Assembly (NCBI GenBank): GCA_015233565.1
Contig: JADFXM010000002.1
Location: forward strand, 124,001 to 188,000
Direction of reading: 5' to 3'
Source of the DNA: Candidatus Rifleibacteriota bacterium
GTDB taxonomy: Bacteria > Muiribacteriota > Ozemobacteria > Ozemobacterales > Ozemobacteraceae
DNA: 64,000 bases
Under the pieces are notes generated by a model, which saw only the letters and a program-made list of their open reading frames with translations, did not search any database and was not told the DNA's origin. Shown one piece after another: positions 47,101 through 55,455 of the stretch (positions are counted from its first letter, which is position 1; each line of letters opens with the position of its first letter). The position numbers and the translations under genes are program-made.

Positions 47101-50100
47101 AGATATGTTTCGGGGCGCTCAATCGGGGATGAGTACCAATACATACTAGAACGAAAATTCGCCAAAATTTTTCCTGGAAATATGTTGAAAAGACCAAGTC
47201 TTCTTTTGACTCCTTTCAGTCTGAGGAAAACAGAGACCGGAACTCAGGCTGCTGAAGCTGGAAATGCTTTTTCTCCACTCCCGGAACCCTCTCCACAGAA
47301 ATCCAGTGAACCAATGTCACCGAATGGAATTGCTCTCGCACAGGAAAAAAATCAGGGGTTTGCCAACTTCGACTTCCTGGCCACAGCTTCCAAAGTTTTT
47401 TATAACCTCAAACCCAACTCAGACGAAGCTTTATTTATTAATTTGGAAGATCTTGGCGACCGGCAACATGTACAAATTTATGTAACCGATGGTAGGGACG
47501 CAATTTTTAAAACAATTTCACTCAGCGAAAAGAATTGTCCCACTAAAGATTTGAGACTCGCGCAAATGCTAGATCAATCCAAACATTTTTCAGAAATGAA
47601 AAAAATCACCGGTTTGGCTTCGGGAACAAATCTGACTCTCGATGACATAAGAACAGCAAGGTTTGAGGTTTTCGATTCTCTTGAAAGAGTACATGCACTC
47701 TTCTCAAGTTTGAAGGTTGATTCCAATTTCGCTGAATTTAACTTTATTTTGAAATGGCCTGACCTTAAACCTGAAGAGAAGAAAAAGCTTTATTCAAAAT
47801 ACGCTTGCCATGAACTGAACCTGTTCTTGTACAAAAAGGATCCTGCTTTCTTTGAAAGTGTAATAAAGCCATTTTTGTCCGATAAGCATGACAAAACATT
47901 CATGGACAATTACCTTATTGGTGCTGACCTTTCGAATTATTTGAAACCATGGGCCTATGAAAGGCTCAACATTGTGGAAAAAATCCTGTTGACTGAACGA
48001 ATTACCGATCAGGTGTCAGCCACAGAACGCCATGTCACTGACCTGTATGATTTAATTCCACCGGACATCGAAATGTACAACCAACTGTTTGAGACAGCCC
48101 TGAAATCAGGATCTCTGGATGTTGGGGACAAATTTGGGTTGGATGCGGCAAAACAACAATTTGCAGCAAAGCCATGCGCTCCTCCTCCACCTCCGATGAT
48201 GATGAAAACTGCTTCTTTAGCTGGAGCTCCCCCTAAAGGAGCGATTGCCGACAAAGAAGAAATATCTCTACAAGAAGTATCAACTGAGAATGAGTATAAA
48301 AATGCCCCTTGTGAACCTTCAAACGCTGATGCCTTTGCTGCTACAAACCTCGATGACTCAGCAGCTGGCAAAGATTCACGATCGGAAGAGAAAGCCTTGC
48401 GAAAAATTGCAAAACCGACTGCTAGACCCGGTGTTGGAACGAAAAAAATGCTTTCCAATCGATTGCGTGCGGATAGAGATTCCTACGAACAGGATGCCAA
48501 AAGACGAAGCGAGTTTAGAGCTTTCTATCGCGCACTCGAAAAAACTGAGGAATGGGCTGAAAATAATTACTACAAACTTCCAATCCAGAATCAGGTGGCA
48601 GACTTAGTTAAAGTAAACGGTTTTTGGAAAGATTTTGCAGCGCGCGATCGCAAAGTTCCGTTCATTTCCAAAAATGTGGCTGAGGCTGCCGGAAATTTCA
48701 CCGAAATGATGCTGGCTCTTGCAGTTCTGGATTTGCCCTTCAAATCGGCAGATCATTCCGTGGAATTCAACAACGCCGCTATGAAATTCGGTGCCCGAAC
48801 TCCTTGCATTATTTTCCACAGGGAAATTAAGCCTTGCGAAAATATTGAAAAAACACAGACAATCCTGACAAGTCAAAATTTCTTTGCTGAAAATGATCGG
48901 TACAAATACGAGAATCACGAAAAATACGACAAATTTATTACCGATGAATTTGAAACAAACCGAGTTTATGGCTGCCAGGTAACTTTGACCAATCCATCGA
49001 GTGCAAAACACAAAGTTGATTTTTTGATGCAGATCCCTTCAGGTGCTCTTCCAATCTCAAATGGATTTTTCACCAAAAGCGAACACCTCCAAATCGAACC
49101 ATACTCGACGAAGCTCTTCGAATATTATTTTTATTTCCCGCTGTCGGGAGCCTTTGATTTGTATCCAGTACAAGTTTCTGAAAACGGAAAAATTCTGGCT
49201 TTTGGCAAATCCTTCAAATTTAAGGTGGTTGAGACACCCACTACAATTGATGAAAATTCCTGGGAACATGTTTCTCAAAATGCCAAAGATGACGTAGTGC
49301 TTCGTTTCCTCCTGGAATCAAATATTAATAGAATTGACTTGAATAAAATTGCATTCCGCATGAAGTCAAAGGAATTTTTCCTTAAAACCCTTGATTTGTT
49401 GTCAGCCCGAAAGGTTTATAATGAAACAATCTGGTCTTACGGAATTTTTCACAATCATGTTCCGGCGATAGTCGAATGTTTACGTCACTCTTCCTTTGCA
49501 ACATCATGTGGAACAACGCTGAAAAGCGAACTGTTGTCACTTGATCCGGTCGAGCGTATGGTTTACCAGCACAAAGAATACCAGCCTCTTGTTAATCCAA
49601 GAGTTTACACGTTGGGTAAGAAGCGGAAAATCTTAAATCAACAATTTTATGCCCAATATGAGGAATTTTTGGCTGACTTGAAATTTCATCCGGCACTTTT
49701 AGATCACGATAAAATGGAAATTGCATATTATCTTCTTCTTCAAGACCGAGTGGAAGAGGCTTTGAAGTTTTTTGATCTGGTAAAAGACGAAAAACTTGTC
49801 GGGACTTTACAGTACAAATACCTGCAAACTTATTTCGACTTCTACCTTGGAAAAGCCGATGAGGCAGCTAAAATTGCCTCTAAACTTACTGACTACCAGG
49901 TTGACCGCTGGCGCGATCTTTTTCGGGATGTAATGGCACAGGTTGAAGAAACCCTGGGAAGTGCAGCGAAAGTTATTAATCCGGAAGACCGCGATCAGGC
50001 AGTTACAAAATTGGCTGACACTGAGCCTGTACTCGATTTGGCGGTTGACAATGGCAAGATCGAAATAGGCTACAAGAATCTCAAATCCGTTGAATTGAAC

Positions 50101-50598
50101 TTCTACATAATGGATATCGAGCTGCTTTTCTCCAAAAATCCCTTTGTCCAGGAAATTTCCGGCCAGTTTTCCATTATCCAACCAAACGAAACTCTGTCAA
50201 TTGAGCTCCTCCCTGGTCAGGCAACAAACTCTGTAATGATTCCTGAAAAGCTCAGAGACAAAAATGTTATGATTGAAGCGGTTGCCGGAAGTGTTAGAAA
50301 GACTAAAAGCTATTACCCAAATACCATGGATGTTCAGATTCTTGAAAACTACGGGCAGCTGAAAGTTTTGAGTAAAACTGACGGAAAGCCCATCTCGAAG
50401 ACATATGTAAAAACATTTGCCCGAATGAAGGATGGGCAAATAGCCTTTTACAAGGATGGCTACACCGATTTGAGAGGTCGGTTCGATTATTCCTCTTTAA
50501 GTACAAGCGAACTTGATAATGTGGAAAAATTTTCCATTTTGATCATCAGTGATAAAAATGGATCTCTGGTCAGAGAAGCCACACCACCGAAGATGTGA
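44107..50598 (+). CDS. Giant secreted protein (2163 residues) of unknown family
   Basis: A 2163-residue protein with a signal peptide (VSLLLLVCLNVRANE) and no later membrane helix. GGAGG lies 6 bases before the ATG at 44107. I do not recognise it with certainty. Features seen: a helical N-terminal third (about 20-460), tandem beta-rich domains (about 470-900) of which some look like macroglobulin or Ig-type modules (DEAGNLVKNAEVFLSGHLY), a disordered Pro/Ala/Glu linker (about 1355-1460, including APPPPPMMMK), a long helical and beta mixed region (about 1480-2000), and a final pair of beta domains (about 1960-2163). It has no CxEQ thioester motif. Repeated TPR-like LLQDRVEEALKFFD occurs near 1890. 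It is divergent from the SLH porin gene across 181 bp, which could mean shared regulation. A role as a large periplasmic or surface protein is inference. Confidence 0.8.
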   Translation: MEFRFFAVVSLLLLVCLNVRANELGIEEDFALSGERESVLKKLVPGTEEYYYYHCIQFQNSGNLSKCAEMLKQWIDRYGYTPKVTETQNRLMLLRYPENKSETLGYLKEKLNLTFNHSRILMNQKPTFQTRLDQSILSKENFIRIAFSISRDFSQFEESGLYTFTDSDKDPDQRRFFLRRLTRPVIDNLPTLVTRDLAYERSGTFGTVPIHYKLTREQLEKCLELMPKLLNETNFINCYISKLWPGADKNGIENHADRSAYLNKLWEFVKKLPISHNSLKAHVLYHKLKDDMERNEYDKNMFVEYLKLPRNGYYINQEFLNRRENQYNRADLSFDFKSQTLLPSVGNDESLVRQYLRNLFLSESENESGITNGLKKLFDFSGKKQGYSRLFDELSELIEFNYLNDVFAETRLTAGTGDMEKWFSLLTPEKVREIRERVELEFPPHNPDYFKVSDPVSLEVSIKNVPTLIVKVFRLNTMNYYRESNQEINTAIDLDGLFPNEENVYKYDLPEFKRHSEKFNFNSLSEPGTYVIEFIGGGKSCRALIRKGRLSFTERVGSAGQVFKVFDEAGNLVKNAEVFLSGHLYKAEENGEIAVPFTANPCEQNIIIKSGNFAAFHKFSHLGENYALEATFHADREALIESAKAKIVVKPKLTLNSVPIDVKLLKETSLSITMVDRNGITTSKEINNPSLTNDGETEFEIKVPEKLEKLTFLLKGKIDSLILGKPSDLSATKELTFNAIDKTNQIEDLFLSKFENNYIVEVLGKTGEPKSERPVHFEFKHRDYLPTIKVTLQTDSKGRIDLGELQGISCIMANTQTGCSKTWNTIREKRFFTSCIQAVSGKPVFIPASEEIQTGTASSVWLFEVREGNYITDYSSNVKIKDGFIVIDDLPAGDFEIFSLAGMKTTILKLTEGKEESDYLISKTRFLKKEGDNPLQILAIEDSQKEKKLKIQLKNTTSETRIHIVADRFVPDRDLWDSLGAPCDDPFPTCDYWVMPTTRYVSGRSIGDEYQYILERKFAKIFPGNMLKRPSLLLTPFSLRKTETGTQAAEAGNAFSPLPEPSPQKSSEPMSPNGIALAQEKNQGFANFDFLATASKVFYNLKPNSDEALFINLEDLGDRQHVQIYVTDGRDAIFKTISLSEKNCPTKDLRLAQMLDQSKHFSEMKKITGLASGTNLTLDDIRTARFEVFDSLERVHALFSSLKVDSNFAEFNFILKWPDLKPEEKKKLYSKYACHELNLFLYKKDPAFFESVIKPFLSDKHDKTFMDNYLIGADLSNYLKPWAYERLNIVEKILLTERITDQVSATERHVTDLYDLIPPDIEMYNQLFETALKSGSLDVGDKFGLDAAKQQFAAKPCAPPPPPMMMKTASLAGAPPKGAIADKEEISLQEVSTENEYKNAPCEPSNADAFAATNLDDSAAGKDSRSEEKALRKIAKPTARPGVGTKKMLSNRLRADRDSYEQDAKRRSEFRAFYRALEKTEEWAENNYYKLPIQNQVADLVKVNGFWKDFAARDRKVPFISKNVAEAAGNFTEMMLALAVLDLPFKSADHSVEFNNAAMKFGARTPCIIFHREIKPCENIEKTQTILTSQNFFAENDRYKYENHEKYDKFITDEFETNRVYGCQVTLTNPSSAKHKVDFLMQIPSGALPISNGFFTKSEHLQIEPYSTKLFEYYFYFPLSGAFDLYPVQVSENGKILAFGKSFKFKVVETPTTIDENSWEHVSQNAKDDVVLRFLLESNINRIDLNKIAFRMKSKEFFLKTLDLLSARKVYNETIWSYGIFHNHVPAIVECLRHSSFATSCGTTLKSELLSLDPVERMVYQHKEYQPLVNPRVYTLGKKRKILNQQFYAQYEEFLADLKFHPALLDHDKMEIAYYLLLQDRVEEALKFFDLVKDEKLVGTLQYKYLQTYFDFYLGKADEAAKIASKLTDYQVDRWRDLFRDVMAQVEETLGSAAKVINPEDRDQAVTKLADTEPVLDLAVDNGKIEIGYKNLKSVELNFYIMDIELLFSKNPFVQEISGQFSIIQPNETLSIELLPGQATNSVMIPEKLRDKNVMIEAVAGSVRKTKSYYPNTMDVQILENYGQLKVLSKTDGKPISKTYVKTFARMKDGQIAFYKDGYTDLRGRFDYSSLSTSELDNVEKFSILIISDKNGSLVREATPPKM

Positions 50599-50612
50599 TT
50601 TAGTCCGGTTGC

Positions 50613-50650
50613 CAGGTTAGACCTTTGCTGCAAAGTGAAGGTTTAACCTG
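50613..50650. terminator. Stem-loop between the giant gene and the AraC-type regulator gene
   Basis: CAGGTTAGACCTT (50613-50625) pairs with AAGGTTTAACCTG (50638-50650), 12 of 13 positions, loop of 12. No T run follows, so it is either a poor terminator for the giant gene or an operator for the AraC gene that starts at 50669. Confidence 0.5.
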
Positions 50651-50668
50651 CTAGTCAACTGATAATAT

Positions 50669-51574
50669 ATGCGAGGAAGAAATGAGCCATGTCAAAATCC
50701 AATCCCTGAGATAAAATTTTCCAACCCAACCACTCCAAAATTGGGAGTGGAGGCCATGACACTCGAATCGTTATTCAGCCGTGACATTAACAATCTCTTA
50801 GAAACGCCTCATCGAGTGAATTTCTACCACCTGATTCTTTTTACACAAGGAACAGGAGTTCATTCGGTAGACTTTATAGATTATACTTACGATAGCAGGA
50901 CTTTGTTACTTATTTCCAAAGGGCAAGTTCATCAATTCCATGTAAACAATGCAAATAAAGGTATTGTGATAGTCTTTACGTCAGAGTTTTTATATGAAAA
51001 CGCAACCGAATCAAACCTTTTTCACAGTCTGCATGTTTTTGAATCTGCATTAATTGCACCTTCGATTCAGTTGACTGGTGCCCAAAAGGAGCTTTTGCAG
51101 AAATTCTCCCAAGCCATTTATTCTGAATTTCAACAGCCTATTGACGATTTATCTGCGGAAATATTGCGTCATTTGCTGCGGGTGATGTTATTACAGATAG
51201 CACGAATTCACGAAAAAGTGCTTTTGGCCCAGCGGATTGCACCAAATTACAAGGAATTTGTAACCTTTCGCCGGTTTGTTGAACGTGATCTGGGAAAATC
51301 TCGCAAGGTGGAGTATTACGCAGGCCTGTTAGATGTTTCTACAAAAAAACTAAATGAAATTCTTCGTAAAATACTAAATAAAACGGCAAAAGAATTTATT
51401 GAAGAGAATGTTATTCTCGAAGCCCGTCGACTCTTGACTCAAGGTGATCTTCCCATCAAAGAAGTTTCAGCCCGACTTGGGTTTAGTGAGCCTACCAATT
51501 TGGTAAAATTCTTCAAGAAACACACTAATACTAGTCCAGCAGAATTCCGTCGTAAAATTCACTCTTCCAAATAA
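50669..51574 (+). CDS. AraC family transcriptional regulator
   Basis: A 301-residue regulator. The N-terminal cupin-like sensor (about 15-170) reads HRVNFYHLILFTQGTG and VDFIDYTYDSRTLLLISKGQVHQF, typical of AraC proteins that sense small aromatic or antibiotic-like ligands. The C-terminal domain (about 200-298) holds two helix-turn-helix motifs, the first at VEYYAGLLDVSTKKLNEIL and the second at PIKEVSARLGFSEPTNLVKFF. It heads the run of SnoaL-like, macrodomain, sirtuin and hydrolase genes, all on the same strand, and may control them. The start could also be at the GTG/ATG near 50756, but the family N-terminus favours 50669. Confidence 0.9.
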   Translation: MRGRNEPCQNPIPEIKFSNPTTPKLGVEAMTLESLFSRDINNLLETPHRVNFYHLILFTQGTGVHSVDFIDYTYDSRTLLLISKGQVHQFHVNNANKGIVIVFTSEFLYENATESNLFHSLHVFESALIAPSIQLTGAQKELLQKFSQAIYSEFQQPIDDLSAEILRHLLRVMLLQIARIHEKVLLAQRIAPNYKEFVTFRRFVERDLGKSRKVEYYAGLLDVSTKKLNEILRKILNKTAKEFIEENVILEARRLLTQGDLPIKEVSARLGFSEPTNLVKFFKKHTNTSPAEFRRKIHSSK

Positions 51575-51695
51575 TTTTTTTGCCTAATTTAATCATCGTT
51601 TGGCTTAATTCAACCTATGAATTATTTCTACGATTCTTTATAGTTAACTTAACCTTCTGAAACGCAGAAGAAAAAATCATAAAAGGAAAATCGAC

Positions 51696-52106
51696 ATGAA
51701 CGATTTGAAAGAAGTTGTAAGACCGTTTTACACCCAATGCCTGACCGTCAACAATGAAGTAAACGTGGCTGAACTCATGGGTAAACTCCTGGCCGATAAC
51801 TTTGAATCACGCTCGTCTGTGGAAGTTAAAGGAAAGGCTCAGCTTATTGGGCAGATACAGTTTTTCTGGAAATTGATCCCTGATTTGAGATGGGAAATCC
51901 AGGAAATTCTACAGGACGGGAACAATGTGATTGTGCGAAGTATGGCTTCGGGAAAACCCAATGGTGACTTTATGGGCCTTCCTACCAATGGAAGCAAGCC
52001 CTTCAAAATAATGACAATCGACATACACACAATTGAGAATGGACGAATTGTTAAAGTCTATCACCTTGAAGACTGGCCTACTGCCATGAAACAGCTGAAA
52101 GGGTAA
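51696..52106 (+). CDS. SnoaL-like (NTF2-fold) protein
   Basis: A 136-residue NTF2-fold protein of the SnoaL-like/ester-cyclase family, shown by the LRWEIQEILQDGNNVIVRSMASG strand pair (seen as family pattern) and FMGLPTNGSKPFKIMTIDIHTIENGRI, with the usual His-rich entrance (VYHLEDW at 125). Such proteins bind or convert small polyketide- or terpene-like molecules, or serve as hydrolases. A ribosome site AAGGAAAA is 7 bases before the ATG. It lies between the AraC gene and the macrodomain gene. No cofactor site is apparent. Confidence 0.8.
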   Translation: MNDLKEVVRPFYTQCLTVNNEVNVAELMGKLLADNFESRSSVEVKGKAQLIGQIQFFWKLIPDLRWEIQEILQDGNNVIVRSMASGKPNGDFMGLPTNGSKPFKIMTIDIHTIENGRIVKVYHLEDWPTAMKQLKG

Positions 52107-52219
52107 TTTGAAGTAGCAGTTTGCTGCTAACGATCAATCTGGCCTTTTTGCCACATCCGCCCGCTGGTGCCATAGTCAGGATAAGCTTGAATGGTGGCTT
52201 TTTAAGCACAAATTGGAGA

Positions 52220-53146
52220 ATGAATGAAACCCTTATGCTTAAACTTTCCCAATATCGACAACTAATTAACCTGGACGAGAATTTTTCTCTTACTCCGGTA
52301 GGTTTTACGGAAAAAGAAGAATGTGCACTCGTGAATTCACTTCTAACGAAAACAGCTGGAATAGAGGCGAGTGGATATTTTCCCAAAAGTTTTTTATACC
52401 CTCGTGATCGGTTATATGCCAGATTGATTTCAAGAATACCATTTTCACTTTGTGAGGAAGTGCTTAAAGAAATAGATCGTCTTTTTGTACATGAGAAAAG
52501 CAAAATGAAAATCATGAAAAGCTCGGAAATACAAAAAGTTTTTAAACATCACGACTTTTCCACAAAAGTTGCTTTATGGCAGGGAGACATTTGCTCTCTT
52601 GCGGTTGATGCAATTGTGAACGCGGCAAATGAGCGAATGCTGGGTTGTTTTCACCCTTTCCATAGATGCATTGATAATGTAATTCATGCAGCCTCTGGGC
52701 CTCGTTTGCGTGACGACTGTTCAAGGATAGTAAATTTGCAGGGAGAATTTGAAACCATCGGGTGTGCCAAAATTACCAGAGCTTACCATCTTCCTTCGCA
52801 ATTCATTTTGCATACGGTTGGCCCCATATATGAAAATCCTTCACGACATTCCAGTTATTCAAACTTGCTTTCAGAATGTTACAAATCCTGCCTCAACCTC
52901 GCCGACCAATTATCAGCTATTAGTTCGATCGCGTTCCCATGTATTTCCACCGGTCTATTTGGTTTTCCAAATGAAGCTGCTGCACAGATAGCTCTCAATT
53001 CTGTAATGGACTGGTTGCAGGAACACCCTCAGCGTTTTTCGTTGATAGTTTTCAATGTTTTCCTAGACAAGGATTTTAAGATTTATCAAAACGAGATTGA
53101 CAGGAGAAATAATAATGTCTCAAAATGGCCTAAACCCGCGAACTGA
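52220..53146 (+). CDS. Zinc-type macrodomain ADP-ribosyl hydrolase (sirtuin-linked)
   Basis: A 308-residue protein with a ~100-residue N-terminal helical region and a macrodomain (about 112-290). The ADP-ribose pocket shows DAIVNAANERMLG (130-142) and ISTGLFGFPNEA (242-253). Cys143, His148 and Cys150 in GCFHPFHRCIDN form the zinc site typical of macrodomains encoded next to class M sirtuins, which remove the ADP-ribose that those sirtuins add. It overlaps the sirtuin gene by 32 bases. The start is uncertain: the ATG at 52220 has GGAG only one base away, and the frame opens with TTG at 52121. No lipoyl carrier or lipoate ligase is encoded alongside. Confidence 0.88.
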   Translation: MNETLMLKLSQYRQLINLDENFSLTPVGFTEKEECALVNSLLTKTAGIEASGYFPKSFLYPRDRLYARLISRIPFSLCEEVLKEIDRLFVHEKSKMKIMKSSEIQKVFKHHDFSTKVALWQGDICSLAVDAIVNAANERMLGCFHPFHRCIDNVIHAASGPRLRDDCSRIVNLQGEFETIGCAKITRAYHLPSQFILHTVGPIYENPSRHSSYSNLLSECYKSCLNLADQLSAISSIAFPCISTGLFGFPNEAAAQIALNSVMDWLQEHPQRFSLIVFNVFLDKDFKIYQNEIDRRNNNVSKWPKPAN

Positions 53147-53978
53147 TCTGGCTGTTAAATATCTGAAGGAAGCAGACGCGCTTTTGATTGGTGCAGGAGC
53201 TGGACTTTCTGCAGCAGCAGGTTTTGACTTCACAGATCGAACGGTATTTGCCAAAAACTATCCAGGAATGCTCCAATATGGTTTTAAATGCAAACTTGAC
53301 ATGATGGGAAATTTTTCAGTTCCGCAAGAACTACTGTGGGGCTATTACCTTCAACATGTTAGAGAGACACGCTTCATCAAGGGGGAAAACAAAACATACC
53401 AGGATTTACTTGCTCTTGCCCAATCCCGAAAAAATTACTTTGTAATCACTACAAATGCAGATGGGTTATTCGAAAGAAACAATTTTGACCAAGAAAGAAT
53501 CTTTACTCCGCAGGGCGACTACAAGCTTGCTCAGTGTTTGACTCCCTGTTCTCAGGATACATGGGCCGTTGAACCGATTATCGAACAATATTTGCCATTG
53601 GTAAACAAAGCGACTCAAAGACTATCACCGAACAAGGATCCCAAATGTCCAAATTGTGGAGGACCGACTTTTTTGAACGTTCGTGGCGGGGCATGGTTCG
53701 TTGAGAAACCATGGCTCGAAGGCTCTTTAAGATTCCACAAATGGCTTACTCAAAACGGAAGGGCAAAAATTGCAGTGTTAGAAGTTGGTTCGGGGTTTAA
53801 CACCCCAATGTGGGTTCGCTGGCCGTCTGAAAAAATTGTCCGAGTAAACCCAAATGCTCGTCTCCTGAGAATTAATCTTCATCATCCCGAAGTCCCTGAG
53901 GATATAGCTCATCACTCGCTTTCCTTTGCGGAACCAGCCAATGAAATTCTTTCCCTATTGGCGGCTGGCTGTGAATGA
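53115..53978 (+). CDS. Class M sirtuin (SirTM), protein ADP-ribosyltransferase
   Basis: A 287-residue Sir2-fold protein of class M. It has the NAD motif GAGAGLSAAAGFDF (26-39) and TTNADGLFE (112-120), and Gln133 in PQGDY where other sirtuins have the catalytic His; this exchange is a hallmark of SirTM, which ADP-ribosylates rather than deacylates. Zinc Cys are 141, 145, 178 and 181. EVGSGFNTPMWVRWP near 223-237 is also SirTM-like. AGGAG lies 8 bases before the ATG at 53115, inside the end of the macrodomain gene. In known systems the target is a lipoylated GcvH-like protein; none is in this window. Confidence 0.93.
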   Translation: MSQNGLNPRTDLAVKYLKEADALLIGAGAGLSAAAGFDFTDRTVFAKNYPGMLQYGFKCKLDMMGNFSVPQELLWGYYLQHVRETRFIKGENKTYQDLLALAQSRKNYFVITTNADGLFERNNFDQERIFTPQGDYKLAQCLTPCSQDTWAVEPIIEQYLPLVNKATQRLSPNKDPKCPNCGGPTFLNVRGGAWFVEKPWLEGSLRFHKWLTQNGRAKIAVLEVGSGFNTPMWVRWPSEKIVRVNPNARLLRINLHHPEVPEDIAHHSLSFAEPANEILSLLAAGCE

Positions 53979-54081
53979 TATGTGAATTAGATTTTGGGTT
54001 CATAGGGAAAAAATAGGAAAACATTTGGAAACAGTGAATGATCAATTTGAAACAAATCTTTTATTTAGGAGAATTTTATTC

Positions 54082-54975
54082 ATGATGAGCTTTAACAGAG
54101 CATTACTGAGTTTAATGGTTGTTCTATTCATTGGGGCTGCTTTTTTGTCCGCTTCGACTCAAGAACGGGAAGATCAATTTATTAAAGCAAATGGTCTTCA
54201 AATCCATTATGTTGAGTCGGGAAAAGGAGCGCCCTTGATATTGCTTCATGGTGGTGGTTTATCTCTAAAAAGTTGGAGCACTTTTGCTCCGGAGGCGGCA
54301 AGGCATTTTCGGACCATTGCCATTGACAGCCGTGGTCACGGACAGACCGACAATCCTACGGGAAAGTTTAATTACGATCTCATGGTGGAAGACGTTGTCG
54401 CTTTCATCAAAGTGATGCGCCTGGAAAAGCCAATTTTGTGTGGTTTCAGCGATGGTGGGATTATTGCTTTGACGTTGGCTAAGAAATACCCGCAGATCCC
54501 CTCGGCCCTCATAATAGGTGCTGCTGCTCCGGTGAATGAAGACCATTCTCATTATTTTTCCGGCCTGAAATACTTTTTTCTGACTGATTCTCGCGGAACT
54601 TTAACAGATGCAGATCTTAATCGAATTGTTGCCGAAAGCCCCGAAATGGTTGATCGATACCGAAATTTGCACAATCGCTCTGGCGACCCAGAATATTGGC
54701 GGACTTTGTTGAAAAATGTCTGGCCAATGTGGACCAGTCCTCTTGCATATAAAAAAGAGGATCTGGTCGAGGTTAAAATGCCGGTGCTGGTTTTCCTTGG
54801 CGACCGTGATCAGTTTTTTACTGTTGAAGAGGGGACAAAACTTTTCCGAATGCTTTCAAATGCTGAAATTGCAATAGTTCCAGGTGCTTCTCACTCATTC
54901 TTTCGGGAAAAATCAAACCTTTTCAATAATCTGGCACAGGATTTTCTTTTGAGACAAATTAACCATCAGAAATAA
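54082..54975 (+). CDS. Exported alpha/beta hydrolase
   Basis: A 297-residue alpha/beta hydrolase with a signal peptide (about 1-24, ALLSLMVVLFIGAAFLSAS). Catalytic residues are visible: nucleophile Ser123 in GFSDGG, acid Asp in VFLGDRDQFF near 237, and base His in GASHSFF near 275; the oxyanion strand is LILLHGGGL. The start at 54082 has AGGAG about 10 bases upstream. It lies 103 bp downstream of the sirtuin gene, so co-transcription is possible but not shown. The likely site is the periplasm or outside; substrate unknown. Confidence 0.85.
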   Translation: MMSFNRALLSLMVVLFIGAAFLSASTQEREDQFIKANGLQIHYVESGKGAPLILLHGGGLSLKSWSTFAPEAARHFRTIAIDSRGHGQTDNPTGKFNYDLMVEDVVAFIKVMRLEKPILCGFSDGGIIALTLAKKYPQIPSALIIGAAAPVNEDHSHYFSGLKYFFLTDSRGTLTDADLNRIVAESPEMVDRYRNLHNRSGDPEYWRTLLKNVWPMWTSPLAYKKEDLVEVKMPVLVFLGDRDQFFTVEEGTKLFRMLSNAEIAIVPGASHSFFREKSNLFNNLAQDFLLRQINHQK

Positions 54976-54998
54976 AAATCCTGTCCAAGGCTGCAATT

Positions 54999-55215
54999 AT
55001 ACCAATCCTAAAAAATATGTGCATCACCTCAAGAACATCGATTTGATCAAAGTGAAGTAGGATCTGTATACTTTCCAAGAAAACACGTAATTTTCGTGAA
55101 AATAAGGAGCCCTTACTGGATGGTTGGAGTATTCGGTTCTGGCCAACCCAACTCAAATTTACGCAGACCTGAAGCACGAAATAGGTCGGATGAACGAACT
55201 AATTGAAATTGGTAT
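54999..55215 (+). repeat. ATACCAAT-family element with TTA target duplication
   Basis: A 217 bp element with 8 bp inverted ends ATACCAAT/ATTGGTAT and TTA outside the TACCAAT and ATTGGTA core ends. It matches 41157-41371 in reverse complement over its full length, and 29139-29504 apart from an insertion in that copy. It holds no gene. Between this and 55455 lies a second repeat (55279-55385) and nothing else. Confidence 0.8.
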
Positions 55216-55278
55216 TAGTACTATTTTGACTTTTTTCCCTCCAATTTTTTATTCCTTAAGATTTTTTTCGCACAAATA

Positions 55279-55385
55279 GAAGGTGCGAAAAATTTGCTGG
55301 AAACGGAGTAAAAAAAATCGCAATTATTCGCCAGAGGCGCTCTTGGATGTTGTAATTCTACAAATCATTATTATTTTTTCAGCTT
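55279..55385 (-). repeat. GTGAAAAA-ended element, copy 4 (core type, inverted)
   Basis: It runs from AGAAGGTGCGAAAAATTTGC to TATTTTTTCAGCTT. Bases 55312-55361 match the reverse complement of the core at 63506-63557 and 37059-37111 (GGCGCTCTTGGATGTTGTAA against GTTGTACTTT-type sequence). Just upstream, TTTTTCGCAC pairs with GTGCGAAAAA as a hairpin at 55263-55292. Confidence 0.65.
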
Positions 55386-55455
55386 AATAGCAATGGAAAA
55401 AGAATTAATTAATCGCTCTCATCAGTCTTTACGTGCCTCTTTTCCATGAAGGTAT

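Noticed and set aside
48009..48458. 149-codon minus-strand frame inside the giant gene
   Set aside because: Antisense frame opened by the Pro/Ala-rich linker; no ribosome site.
53115..53978. Deacetylase sirtuin (CobB-type)
   Set aside because: Catalytic His is replaced by Gln133, and the flanks match class M.
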